A DNA stretch of 64,000 bases from the NCBI GenBank assembly GCA_900095095.1, contig FMBT01000467.1, positions 24,119-88,118 of the forward strand, read 5' to 3'. This document shows positions 43,749 to 53,044 of the stretch, piece by piece. The stretch comes from Fragilariopsis cylindrus CCMP1102 (Eukaryota; Bacillariophyta; Bacillariophyceae; Bacillariales; Bacillariaceae). The notes below the pieces were generated by a model, which saw only the letters and a program-made list of their open reading frames with translations, made no database searches and had not been told where the DNA came from. How positions within the stretch are numbered: the first letter of the stretch is position 1; every line of letters starts with the position of its first letter. The position numbers and the translations under genes were made by a program.

Positions 43749-45520
43749 TTAAATCTCGTATTTCTTTACATTTTTGTAGGGTTCTTCTTCTTCATCGCCA
43801 TCGTCATTGTTATCATTATCATTATCATTATTGTTACCATTACTGTTGCCGTTATTGTTACCATTATTGTTATCATTACTGTTATCATTGTTGTTATCGT
43901 TATTGTTATCGTTACTGTTATCTTTATTGTTATCATTATTGTTATCATTATCGTCTGTTGATTCACTTTCTCTGGAGCGATCTTCATGATGATCCTTGCT
44001 ATTTGTTTTTTCCTACGTGATGAAGAGATTTTTTCGTGAAGGATGTTATCGACGTGGAACAGACAAACCATGGTATAAATGATACAAAAACAATAAATCA
44101 AATGAAATGCGTAAAAAAACCACAGGTAGAAACTATTCTCTTCGCGTTCACGTACCTGTTGGACCTCTTCGGTATACAAATGTGTTTCCTCTAACTCGCT
44201 GTTTGCATTGTCGTTCTTTCGTTTCAATGACTTTGTTTGTACCTTCGTGGATTCGTCATCTTCCAGTTCCTCTCTTGCAATCTTCTCTCTCCAAAAAATC
44301 AAAGCTTCGCTAGTGGCAGATGTCTGACCAGAACCATCGTTACCGTCGCCGCTGCCGTCCTTTCCTCCTGCCTTATTTGGATGACTTGGGTACAACACTT
44401 TGTACCTCTTAGGATTCTTCTCGAAGGTGTCATCAATATCGTTGTTGCCCGGCTCCCCCACGTCTGTCCCAATCACTTTGGGGCAGGTACCATGCGGAAT
44501 TTGTAGTCCAGTTTTGGTTGTCGTAACCTTCGGTTGTCCACAAAAAGAGCAGCAGTGCGTTTTTCTCTTTGGCTTGCCCTTTTTTTCAGACGACTTATCA
44601 GAACGGGTATTACTTGTCCTAGTATACTGTATTTTTTCGTTTCCTTTGTTGTCATTGATTCTGGACGACTGATTGGACTCTGTGCGTCTTCTTTCGCACT
44701 CTTGGATAAAAGCCTCCAATTCTGGCGTACTGGGTAATAATATTCCACCCCTGCTATCCACAACAGAGCGAAAGAGTAGTTCAGTGGCACCAAGCGATTC
44801 TCTATCGTCGCTTGTTAGAAGACTGATCATCGATCGCGCAATATTTCGTACGTGCTCTTCCGTTGATACAAGAGCACGTGGAAGATATGCTCGTACAAAG
44901 GTCGCAACTTCTTCGACCTGACACGATGCAATTTCTTCTTGGGATCTTTGAAAGGAGACAGTAGCAGCAGCAGCAGCGTTAGCAGGTGTATCATTTGACG
45001 GTATTGATGTGTCTTTCTTTCGAGCAGCAGGAGTTACTACTTCTTTTATTTTCGCAATGAGATCTGTTTCAAGATCACAGCATCTCTTCATGGTTTCAAT
45101 ATAACAAAAAACTCCGGGATCGACATCATTCGATAAAGAAAATTCCAGGTTGTCCCTTTCCGATATAGATGAAGCTGGGTTTACCGCAGCAGTCTCTATA
45201 TCGGTGTAGGATAACGAAGATGTTTCAATATCGTTGCATACAGCTGTTCCTGTATGCAATGAAGCATACAACTCTTGAGTATGAGCGTCTCCATCCACTT
45301 TTATTTCACTACAAATATCGTAATCGTCATGATTACGATTGCGATTACGATCATCATGATAGTCATGATCATCATGATCATCATGATCATCAGGATCATC
45401 AGGATCATCAGGATCATCAGGATCATCATGATAATCATGATTATCATGATTATCATCATCTAGAGTCAGTCCTATTAGCTCGTCACCCTCGTGACTTTCG
45501 TTTTTGTCCTCATGCGCCAT
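43749..45520 (-). CDS. Asp/His-repeat protein with Cys/His motif (two exons)
   Basis: I start at ATG 45520 (MAHEDKNESHEG); the open frame extends six codons upstream without ATG. The N-terminus has DDP and DDH tandem repeats (45360-45430). The middle is helical with SCQVEEVATFVRAYLPRALV. A basic segment leads into CCSFCGQPKVTTT...HGTCPKV, a CxxC...H...C zinc-knuckle-like motif. A phase-0 intron runs from 44155 to 44013 (GTACGT donor, TAG acceptor). Exon 2 (44012 to 43749) then reads EKTNSKDHHEDRSRESESTD and a long Asn/Asp tail ending KKYEI. The unspliced frame would instead give an Ile/Thr-rich artefact. Nucleic-acid binding is plausible. The family is not recognised. Confidence 0.7.
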
Positions 45521-45701
45521 TGAAGCAATTACAAACAAGCGATGGATTGATCAATCAAACAAACAAATAAATAAATAAACAACAAACGACCTATAAATCG
45601 AATCAAAGATACTGAGAAACAATCAAAGAAGTAGCAACAAATAAACTATGAATCGAACGAAAGCAGTAGGATGACAATCGAAATGATATCTTATCGTACT
45701 C

Positions 45702-45923
45702 TCATCCCTTTGGTTCCGGTGAAAAGATATGAATGTAATAAAATGGGATCACGTACTTCTGAAGTAGCTTATCAATACGGTACGCGAATAAAGTGCATGC
45801 TTGCTTGATATTAGCTAACAAACGGCGAATTCTTATCTTCTCACGAAAAACCTGAAACGTGAAGGACAGACTACATTTTTTGATTTTCTTAACACGCTTT
45901 TTGCCACGCCAAAGAAGTGTCAT
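45702..45923 (-). CDS. Small basic hypothetical protein
   Basis: 73 residues from ATG 45923, with MTLLWRGKKRVKKIKK at the start and REKIRIRRLLANIKQACTLF in the middle. It is basic, partly helical and has no recognised family. A TTTCAG just before the middle part could be a splice acceptor, so the first block may belong to another exon. It is isolated between two larger genes. Coding status is uncertain. Confidence 0.3.
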   Translation of the reverse strand: MTLLWRGKKRVKKIKKCSLSFTFQVFREKIRIRRLLANIKQACTLFAYRIDKLLQKYVIPFYYIHIFSPEPKG

Positions 45924-46232
45924 GATATTTTAGACAAGCATAATTTAGTCCCTTAATGACACTCAATCTGTCTTAGGCACGAATGAATTTACAGTATATC
46001 CACCGTAAGCAAAAATATTAAGCACGATTAAATAATATTTAAAGTCGAGGAGAGCAGGAAGTCGAGTCAACAAATCATCGCATCACAATTTTTTATACAG
46101 TAAATATCACGATAAGCGGGGAAACGTCAAGCGTGTGTAGTCTTGATTATCATTGACATTAGTACATATTCCAAACGATATATAGCTAAGCTAGCTACTC
46201 TATAGTAGGTAATACTGCGGTACTGTATACGA

Positions 46233-46280
46233 CGTAAAGTAAAGTAAAGTAAAGTAAAGTAAAGTGAAGTAAAGTAAAGT
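46233..46280 (+). repeat. AAAGT pentanucleotide repeat abutting a start codon
   Basis: About nine copies of AAAGT, one with a G variant, run up to the ATG at 46282 of the M50B-like gene, so the repeat forms the end of its 5' leader. Confidence 0.85.
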
Positions 46281-46281
46281 A

Positions 46282-47406
46282 ATGAGTAGTCCTGCTGATA
46301 TTGAAGTTGCTGGTGTCCCCGCTTGGATGGCGGAGGAGCAAATCGCAGCTCCGTCTTCATCGAATTATACCGGTAATAATAATAATAATAATAATAATGG
46401 TGAAGTCCTTCCTGACTGGTCAGTTGATAATGGACCAGTTGCTATTGGAGTTCCTGTGTTAGTAGACCAAGAGATTACAACGAACGCACCACCGACTACA
46501 AATACAAATACAGGTAGTAGTAATGCAGAAATTGCATCACAAAAAACATGGAATGAATATTTCCGTGAAAGTTTTACACGTGATGGTCGATTACTGATTA
46601 TAACACTCTTAATAATAATTTGTATGAATATACCCATCATTAAATGGATCTTATATCCCTTTACTATATTTAGTACCTGGATCCATGAATTATGTCATGG
46701 ATTAGCGGCAATTTTAACTGGTGGGTCCATATCCAAAATTATGATTTATCCGGATACGTCTGGATTGGCCTACACGTCCGCTAATCCAAATCGGCGTGGT
46801 TTTATTGCCTCCGCTGGTTATCAAGGAACAGCGATCATCGGTTGTTTACTGTTATTATTCCGTCGCACGAAACGTGGACCACGGACCGGAACAATGATCA
46901 TTGCAGTAATGATGATACTAAGTGCTTGTATCTGGATCCGTAATGTATTTGGTTTTATCTTTATTTTTATATTTGGTATACTCTTAGTGGGTAGTGCATG
47001 GAAATTACCATCCACCTATATTAAAAATGTCTATATTATCTTAGCCGTGACGTGTACCTTAAATGCAATAACCAGTGTCAAGGATTTATTTGGTTCTAAT
47101 TATGTGGTCAATGGTACCACATCCTCCACGGATGCACATACTATGTCGGATGTGGTTGGTGGATCCTATATACTTTGGGCCATTCTTTGGTTATTGTTAG
47201 CAATAATTTGTACTTTAATTGGTATCCTATTTGCTATACCAGGACCTGATGAGGTTGCAGACTTTACATGTTGTGGTATATGTCAAGATTATGGTTGCTT
47301 TAAATTATGTAATTATCCAGGACAACGTTGCACAAAACGAATGTTTGGTAGAGGAGAGAATGCTGTTACTACAACAACTACTAGTAGTACTACTACTGGA
47401 CCATAA
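46282..47406 (+). CDS. M50B-like membrane metallopeptidase
   Basis: 374 residues from ATG 46282. A hydrophilic N-terminus of about 95 residues is followed by a membrane part with several helices. STWIHELCHGLAAILTGGSI (about residue 130) has the HExxH zinc motif (HELCH), followed by SKIMIYPDTSGLAYT and SAGYQGTAIIGCLLLL, the pattern of the peptidase M50B-like family. Further helices include FGFIFIFIFGILLVG and LWAILWLLLAIICTLIGILF. The C-terminus is Cys-rich (CCGICQDYGCFKLC) and may be palmitoylated or bind metal. Such proteins would cut substrates within membranes, but activity is not shown and the second zinc ligand region is uncertain. The gene is intact and without introns. Confidence 0.75.
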   Translation: MSSPADIEVAGVPAWMAEEQIAAPSSSNYTGNNNNNNNNGEVLPDWSVDNGPVAIGVPVLVDQEITTNAPPTTNTNTGSSNAEIASQKTWNEYFRESFTRDGRLLIITLLIIICMNIPIIKWILYPFTIFSTWIHELCHGLAAILTGGSISKIMIYPDTSGLAYTSANPNRRGFIASAGYQGTAIIGCLLLLFRRTKRGPRTGTMIIAVMMILSACIWIRNVFGFIFIFIFGILLVGSAWKLPSTYIKNVYIILAVTCTLNAITSVKDLFGSNYVVNGTTSSTDAHTMSDVVGGSYILWAILWLLLAIICTLIGILFAIPGPDEVADFTCCGICQDYGCFKLCNYPGQRCTKRMFGRGENAVTTTTTSSTTTGP

Positions 47407-47427
47407 TATAAAAGATAAGAATCGATT

Positions 47428-47537
47428 GTGGTTGTTACCGGTATGGTTGCATCTGCCTGCTGCGTGCGAGCATTACAGAAGAATGTAGTGCATGAGAAAG
47501 GAGGTGCTCTTTACTATAGCTAAGATAGAAAGGGACT
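47428..47537 (+). repeat. Copy A of a 110-bp dispersed inverted repeat
   Basis: It starts 22 bases after the stop of the M50B-like gene. It aligns along its full length with the complement of 51207-51313, including GGTTGTTACCGGTATGGTTG, CTGCCTGCTGCGTGCGAGCA and TTACTATAGCTAAGATAGAA; I estimate close to 90% identity with one 3-base gap. Confidence 0.85.
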
Positions 47538-47893
47538 GCTTTGACGGACTACCTTGACCATTTTGTTATTATAACAGTACAAGTTTGCAATTTATTTCTA
47601 GCTCTCAAGTTATTAATTTGAATCTTTTCTACTAGTCCTTAACTTCTGATAAGTCCATTTTTTCTCTTCTTTTTTTCCCTATTTCTGTTGTTGTCGATTA
47701 TACTAACTCGAAACACCAAGAAATATTATTAATATTGCTATGATCGTAATAACGATATTCCTGACTTCTATAAACTCTTTCCACGCCCAATTGTCGTATT
47801 CTTCTTTGTCGAATATTATCAAGTAGCAGCATCAGCATCAGCATCATCATCATCATCTTTTATAGCATCCAAATATAACGACGACGGTCATGG
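47538..47893. other. Convergent intergenic region
   Basis: No gene is seen. It includes a CAGCAT/CATCAT run near 47827-47858, close to the stop of the following minus-strand gene. Confidence 0.5.
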
Positions 47894-49222
47894 TCATGGT
47901 GATCGTGATACATCATCATGATTCGATTGTAACATTAAAAGTGGAATATCACTTCCACTATCATTGGTATTAGTAGTAGTAGTAGTAGTAGTAACAGCAA
48001 TTTCAGTTTGATCTGCCTGCGTGTCAGTACTTTCACGTTCACTTTCTCGTTGTGATGGTGATACATCATCATGATTCGATTGTAACATCAGAAGTGGAAT
48101 GTCATTTTCACTATCATTGGTATTAGTAGTAGTAGTAGTAGTAGCAGCAATTTCAGTTTGATCTGTCTGCGTGTCAATAATTGAAAGTTCACTTTCTCGC
48201 TCCTTTTTTTGTTCCTCACATTGCTGCTGCTGCTGCTTACGTTGTTCATCTTCAAATTCTTTTTCCAATATTATTATTTTTTCTTGATATAATTGTGGAT
48301 CGATCCGATGATGTAATACCAATGATGCCTGTTGTGGTTTCATTGCCTTAATTGTATCTAAGCTATATCCTAATCTTTCTATTAAATTACGCTTCATTGC
48401 TGATGTTATCATGAACGCAATTTTTGCTGTATTCGTACTATCATTGTTATCACTGTTAGTGTTTGTATCATTATTCATATTGTTGTTTTTGTCTGCCAAA
48501 GACGAAGGCGATGACGATGATGATGATGTTGACGAGGACAATTGTTGTTGTTGTTGTTGTTGCTGATATTGCTGTTGTTTACGTTGTCCATCTTCAAATT
48601 CATTTTCCAGTACTATTATTTTTTCTTGATATAATTGTGGTTCAATCCGATGATGTAATACCAATGATGCCTGTTGTGGTTTCATTGATTTAATTGTATC
48701 TAAACTATATCCTAATCTATCTATTAAATCAAGTTTCATTGCTGATGTTATCATAAATGCAATTTTTGCTGTATTCGTATTTGTATTCGTATTCGTATTA
48801 TCCTTGTTATTATTATTAGTGTTCGTACCATTATTAGCACTGTTGTTTTTGTCTGTCAAAGACGATGACGGTGATGTTGACGACGATGATGTTGACGACG
48901 ACAATGATGAAAACAATGATGATGACGACGATGACAATGATAAGGGGATGAATTTTTGTTTCGTATATTCATTAAACCCCATATATTTCATTAATCCATA
49001 TACCTTTTCAATACGTAAATAGGATAAAGCAACTGTATTGGGATTTATTGGATGTCTTGCTTGATCCAATAATACTGATTTGAATATTTCAGCTGTCGAA
49101 GTTGTTGATGTCGCTGTCGTTTTTGACGTCTCCAAATATATTGCTTTTGATAATGTCATCCCATCACGACCAAATCGAGAAATTGATTGAGTCCATTTCG
49201 ATAAGAAAGCAGACGGTGTCAT
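47894..49222 (-). CDS. Protein with two internal duplications, lineage-specific
   Basis: 442 residues from an ATG. After an N-terminal helical part (FLSKWTQSISRFGRDGMTLS), two copies of a domain of about 70 residues occur at about 155-225 and 275-345. Each reads KIAFMITSAMK..LI.RLGYSLDTIK.MKPQQASLVLHHRI.PQLYQEKII, and they differ at few positions. They are separated by Ser/Asn/Gln low complexity. At the C-terminus a second unit (TEIA, a Thr run, TNTNDS, then DIPLLMLQSNHDDVS) is also duplicated. The short helical domain resembles one I associate with diatom proteins of unknown function. The gene is intact and without introns. Confidence 0.7.
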   Translation of the reverse strand: MTPSAFLSKWTQSISRFGRDGMTLSKAIYLETSKTTATSTTSTAEIFKSVLLDQARHPINPNTVALSYLRIEKVYGLMKYMGFNEYTKQKFIPLSLSSSSSSLFSSLSSSTSSSSTSPSSSLTDKNNSANNGTNTNNNNKDNTNTNTNTNTAKIAFMITSAMKLDLIDRLGYSLDTIKSMKPQQASLVLHHRIEPQLYQEKIIVLENEFEDGQRKQQQYQQQQQQQQLSSSTSSSSSSPSSLADKNNNMNNDTNTNSDNNDSTNTAKIAFMITSAMKRNLIERLGYSLDTIKAMKPQQASLVLHHRIDPQLYQEKIIILEKEFEDEQRKQQQQQCEEQKKERESELSIIDTQTDQTEIAATTTTTTNTNDSENDIPLLMLQSNHDDVSPSQRESERESTDTQADQTEIAVTTTTTTTNTNDSGSDIPLLMLQSNHDDVSRSP

Positions 49223-49601
49223 CCTTGTTTTCTGTTGTTTGTTGCTGGTCTACTTGTGTATTTGATTATTGGGAATAGCTCTGCATGCCTCTGTATTATT
49301 ATTTTATTTGTGAATGTTTATGTTTCTTTTTGAAGAAGGAAAAGAAAAAAAATGTTCATTCTTTGCCTTTCATTTTTTCTTCATCTATTTTCAGGCGCGC
49401 GTAGTATCTTAACGCGCGTCGTTCACGCGGGACTCGGTCAAGAGAGCGACAGAAAAATATTTTATTTCCATCGACACTTCCAACACACAACACACGAAAA
49501 AACATAGCACATTACCCGTCATATCAATATCGATCATACCGCATACTGACAAGTAGGTAGCCACTTAAAAGAAGAGTAAAATACAATTATACAGTAAGAA
49601 G
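49223..49601. other. Divergent intergenic region
   Basis: It separates two divergent genes. A GC-rich patch (GGCGCGCG...AACGCGCG, 49395-49420) contains CGCGC words in both orientations. No other feature is seen. Confidence 0.45.
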
Positions 49602-50726
49602 ATGGTAGAACGGAGAGCAAATAAGCACTATATTTCAAACAATGTTTCTTTGTTGGTAGCGTCCTTTGTCGTCGTTGTTGCTGTACTTGTAGCGGCGACT
49701 ACTACTTCTACAGCGCCTTATTTATTCTCGGAAGCCTTCGTCTGCTGTCGAACAACAACGATAAAGCCCCGAATAAGAATAGCCCATCGATATTATTATG
49801 GATATGAATATGATCGATCGTCGTCGATTCACGCAGTTCCCTTCAAAGAATTTGAGAAGGAAGGAAAACAGAACCATACTACTACTGTTGCTGCAGTGAT
49901 GACAACAGGAATAATGCCTGCTGTAATTTCAACGAAGCAAAAGAATAACATTAGTATCTCGACATCAGTAGTTGTGGCGAAAATAGTATCGGCATTGGCG
50001 ATTGCGACCATGACATTGCTATTGTCATCATTTCCGATGGTAGCATCAGCTAGTACTAAAATGATGACTAACGAAAACGACTATGTCGATAACAATAACA
50101 ATAACAATAACATTAACAATAACAATAACAATAACATTAATATTAACGACCCTGTAACATCAGCATCTGTTATGATAAGTGCTGGAGTAGGAGAAAAAAT
50201 ATCATCTCCACTACCAAACGATGTCGATTCGCCAGCTGTGATTGTTCGATTAGATTCTGGTGTTACCTATCGTGATTTAAAAGAAGGGGAAGGAAAAGGA
50301 GAAGGAGAAGTAGTAACGGAAGGAAAACGTGTTAATATTCAATGGGTATTAAAACGATCAAATGGATATTCTATTGATTCTTCATCAAACAATGATGGTG
50401 TACCTTTCATTTTTATAGTAGGTGGTGGTGGTGGCGGAAACAACAACAGCAACAAAAATGGGGGACAACAACAACAGCAACAACAACAACGTGCAATTGC
50501 AGGTCTCGATGAAGGTATACGGGGAATGAAATTGGGGGGTATACGTCGAATCGTAATTCCACCATCATTAGCATATACGGATGGTTTGAATGATGATGGT
50601 ACATCTCCTGGACCAGTACCGACTGGATTTGGACCGAAACAACGAATACGTAGAGTAATGGAAAATCGTATGGATGTGCCCGATGAAAGTTTTTTACTTG
50701 ATGTCAAATTAACAAGGATTCAATAA
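49602..50726 (+). CDS. Plastid (thylakoid lumen) FKBP-type prolyl isomerase
   Basis: 374 residues from ATG 49602. A hydrophobic signal (VSLLVASFVVVVAVLVAATT) is followed by LFSEAFVCC, which resembles the diatom plastid cleavage motif with Phe at +1. A second hydrophobic segment (IVSALAIATMTLLLSSFPMV) ends in ASAS, a lumen-type cleavage site. The FKBP domain is in the last 160 residues: GVTYRDLKEGEG, VNIQWVLK, PFIFIVGGGGG, AIAGLDEGIRGMKLGGIRRI, VIPPSLAYTDG and FLLDVKLTRI. It would catalyse proline isomerisation, perhaps in photosystem assembly. A Gly/Asn/Gln tract is inserted in the loop before the AIAGLDEG helix. Most of the FKBP active-site aromatics are not conserved, as in many lumenal FKBPs. 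Confidence 0.85.
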   Translation: MVERRANKHYISNNVSLLVASFVVVVAVLVAATTTSTAPYLFSEAFVCCRTTTIKPRIRIAHRYYYGYEYDRSSSIHAVPFKEFEKEGKQNHTTTVAAVMTTGIMPAVISTKQKNNISISTSVVVAKIVSALAIATMTLLLSSFPMVASASTKMMTNENDYVDNNNNNNNINNNNNNNININDPVTSASVMISAGVGEKISSPLPNDVDSPAVIVRLDSGVTYRDLKEGEGKGEGEVVTEGKRVNIQWVLKRSNGYSIDSSSNNDGVPFIFIVGGGGGGNNNSNKNGGQQQQQQQQRAIAGLDEGIRGMKLGGIRRIVIPPSLAYTDGLNDDGTSPGPVPTGFGPKQRIRRVMENRMDVPDESFLLDVKLTRIQ

Positions 50727-50792
50727 TTATAATTTTAATTATAGTAATAATAGTAGTATCAATACTATAGGTTGTAGCGTGAAAGATATAAT

Positions 50793-51096
50793 TCAAATCC
50801 ATGCTATCTCTTCTGGATAACGTTCACGTAAGAGACAAGGTCTGTCACGGGGGATCAAACTAAATGCACGACGCGATTCTTCAGTTCCTTGATTAGATGC
50901 ATCTTTTGCCTTATTCATTTTTTTCCCAAACAATCCATTTCAGTTCCACATAGCACCAAACTTTGCTTTTTGATCAGCATGATTTGCTTTTGCCTCATAT
51001 CCCATTTGCTGCATGATACTGACCTTGAGCTTTTGCACATAAAGTGTTGACCTCTCGTAAGGTCTCTAACATACGATCGTATTCTTGGGTAGTCAT
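50793..51096 (-). pseudogene. Small protein gene broken by a frameshift and an in-frame TGA
   Basis: From ATG 51096 the frame reads MTTQEYDRMLETLREVNTLC and AKAQGQ. After a one-base frame change near 51017 it reads MQQMGYEAKANHADQKAKFG then AMWN, a TGA, and NGLFGKKMNKAKDASNQGTE, ending FSLIPRDRPCLLRERYPEEI then AWI and a stop. The protein would be about 98 residues, helical at the start and with a conserved-looking C-terminus. No family is recognised. Because the pieces are short it is easy to miss. The defects may be sequencing errors (the TGA could be a TGG), a true pseudogene or unseen introns. Confidence 0.5.
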
Positions 51097-51206
51097 CCTG
51101 TTTGTTTTTGTTTTTGTTTCTGTAATATTATGTCTTTTACTGAAAAATGTAGTATCTTACCATCCAGTCCCAGTTCAATAAGAGGCAGGTCATTATCCGT
51201 ACAAAT

Positions 51207-51313
51207 GTCCCTTTCTATCTTAGCTATAGTAAATAGCACCTCGTTTCTCATCTGCATTCTTATTGTAATGCTCGCACGCAGCAGGCAGATACAACCATAC
51301 CGGTAACAACCAA
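51207..51313 (-). repeat. Copy B of the 110-bp dispersed inverted repeat
   Basis: Reverse complement of the repeat at 47428-47537 (see there). It lies upstream of the small broken minus-strand gene, so the two copies have different gene contexts, which argues for a mobile or copied unit rather than a shared 3' untranslated region. Confidence 0.85.
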
Positions 51314-51337
51314 CAGGACGGCAATAGTAATGATACT

Positions 51338-51398
51338 TTCACACTTTCACACTTTCACACTTTCACACTTTCATGCTTTCGCGCTTTCACACTTTCAC
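51338..51398. repeat. CTTTCACA 8-bp tandem repeat
   Basis: About seven units of ACTTTCAC with two variant units (ATGCTTTCGCGCTTTC). Confidence 0.85.
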
Positions 51399-51609
51399 AT
51401 TGTCTCGCGGTGTCAAAATGAAAGATCATCACCAATTATTCAACCTGTTTGTGTACTTGTTAGCACCGATCAATACAAAACACACACACACACACATTAA
51501 GGTAAATTTGATCGATACAACACTGATCTCATAATTTACAATTCGTTCAAGTTCAAAAGCCAAAAAAAAGAAAACACTCAATATCAAACAACAATACATC
51601 CTAACTTCA

Positions 51610-51665
51610 AAATCTACTATATATAACTTGTTATTTAAAAGCCGCCGCGCTGCTCCTCAACGTTA
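51610..51665 (-). mobile_element. Short copy of the retrotransposon 3' tail
   Basis: ATATATAACTTGTTATTTAA followed by AAGCCGCCGCGCTGCTCCTC matches, on the minus strand, the 3' tail of the non-LTR element (20160-20205) and the fragment at 12046-12095. About 50 bases match. It may be a severely truncated insertion, or a non-autonomous element sharing the tail. Confidence 0.65.
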
Positions 51666-51743
51666 CGAAAAAAGAACAAGAAAAGTAGCTGCACCAGGCT
51701 AATTAATCAACCCATCAACATACAAGCACGCAAGATTGAAAAC

Positions 51744-52370
51744 ATGACCAAGTACTCTAAAATTAACCAAGTGGAAGAAGGATTACAACTGGTCGAAGTG
51801 ACGGACATTGGTGACCCTTGTGTTTTGCAGGCGGTGGCGGTTAAAGCAAATGTACAAGTAGCCCCTCCCGGAAGCGTCGCAGGGGGTGGCGTATGGGGTT
51901 CCAACGTCCACTTCGGTACTGAATCTGGAATTGCTAGTGGCATAGTTTGTTTGTTATGCGGTTGGATCCCATCGATTATTGTTTGTTGTCTTCCATTCGA
52001 CAAGCGTCGTGTCTACAAAGTCAACCGCAAGATCTACGACTCCAGGGGAGTGCTCATTGGTCAAGAACAAACAATCAATTTCCAGGAGGGGGAACCTAGT
52101 ATGACTGTCGATTCTGAACAAAGGTCGAGAACAATGACTATTGCAGGAGTTACAGGTGGCGTGATTGGTCTATTGTTCGTCTTGAAAATGTTAGGATCTG
52201 GGGCAATTCCAGTAGGCTTTGAAAACAAGAATCATGGCGTAGCGCAGACGCCAAGGGCGATGGCCGCGTCTCAAGCGGAATGGTTGCTGCTGTTGTGTGC
52301 ACTGGCACCGCATTCAATCAATCGGTCACTCAGTCAGGCAGGCACACAGCCAGCCAGCACTAAATTCTAA
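51744..52370 (+). CDS. Hypothetical two-helix membrane protein
   Basis: 208 residues from ATG 51744. No signal peptide. A Gly/Val-rich region (NVQVAPPGSVAGGGVWGSNV) precedes a hydrophobic helix (GIASGIVCLLCGWIPSIIVC). A soluble segment (KRRVYKVNRKIYDSRGVLIG) and a second helix (MTIAGVTGGVIGLLFVLKML) follow. The C-terminus is Ser/Ala-rich. Its GC content is higher than that of the neighbours. The last 45 residues look less constrained, so a missed intron near the end is possible. No family is recognised. Confidence 0.6.
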   Translation: MTKYSKINQVEEGLQLVEVTDIGDPCVLQAVAVKANVQVAPPGSVAGGGVWGSNVHFGTESGIASGIVCLLCGWIPSIIVCCLPFDKRRVYKVNRKIYDSRGVLIGQEQTINFQEGEPSMTVDSEQRSRTMTIAGVTGGVIGLLFVLKMLGSGAIPVGFENKNHGVAQTPRAMAASQAEWLLLLCALAPHSINRSLSQAGTQPASTKF

Positions 52371-52377
52371 AGATTTG

Positions 52378-52950
52378 GCCAACATACTAGTACATTATAA
52401 GACGGCATGACATGACATAAAACATAACATGCTAAATATAAAGACAGTATAGTAATAAAATAGCTTAAATTAACCAATGTATTCCTTCTACTCGAGATGG
52501 ACACATTATTGCATGGTATCATCCTAGTAAAAATCAACAATAATTTCTTCTACCAACCGTCCAAACCTCATCTATTACATAATTCTAACAACGACGACCT
52601 CCACCGATATTTGGTTAGGTTATTTCATGTACTGGCATTTCAATCGATGTATTTTTTTTTCCCAAACATAGTACCAGTACATGAAAAAGTACACTGATTT
52701 TCGTACGAATAACTGTTCTTACTAATCAGCAAAAATTGATATTAAAAAAAAAAAATCGAAACACCGTGTCCTTTTAATCTCGGAAAAAAGATTTTCTCTA
52801 ACGTGTACTAACTCGAGACGCACGCGATGCATGCATCATGGCATCTACGAAAAAAGACAGCCAACATACTAACTTAGTAAGACTACATTAGAAAGACGAC
52901 ATGACATGACATAAAACATAACATGCTAAATGTAAAGACACTACAATAAC
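52378..52950 (+). repeat. Direct repeat pair about 480 bases apart
   Basis: Copies at about 52378-52455 and 52860-52950 both carry GCCAACATACTA, GACATGACATGACATAAAAC (first copy GGCATGACATGACATAAAAC) and ATAACATGCTAAAT followed by AAAGACA. The first follows the stop of the preceding gene, the second precedes the next gene. The 400 bases between contain no gene. It may be a duplicated 3' flank left by a lost tandem gene copy. Confidence 0.75.
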
Positions 52951-53044
52951 AAAAGACGACAAAAAGACGAAACCATAGAAGGGTTGGCTGTCAGTGATCT
53001 TGTTTAGAACAGAGGAAATTTTCTATTTATAATTTAGTAACACC

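Larger units (their letters stand above)
51097..51743. other. Intergenic repeat cluster
   Basis: This stretch holds copy B of the 110-bp repeat, a CTTTCACA tandem repeat, a short retrotransposon tail and a CA run at 51481-51496. No gene is seen apart from an unconvincing frame at 51085-51306 that starts with TTG/ATG inside repeats. Confidence 0.5.

Noticed and set aside
43766-44155. Ile/Thr-rich C-terminal part of the 44-kb protein
   Set aside because: It is intron plus wrong-frame translation of AAC/GAT repeats. Splicing at 44155/44013 restores a sensible acidic end.
50793-51096. Selenoprotein
   Set aside because: The in-frame TGA sits after MWN with no typical CxxU or UxxC context and the gene has another frameshift. 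A TGG to TGA change or an error is simpler.
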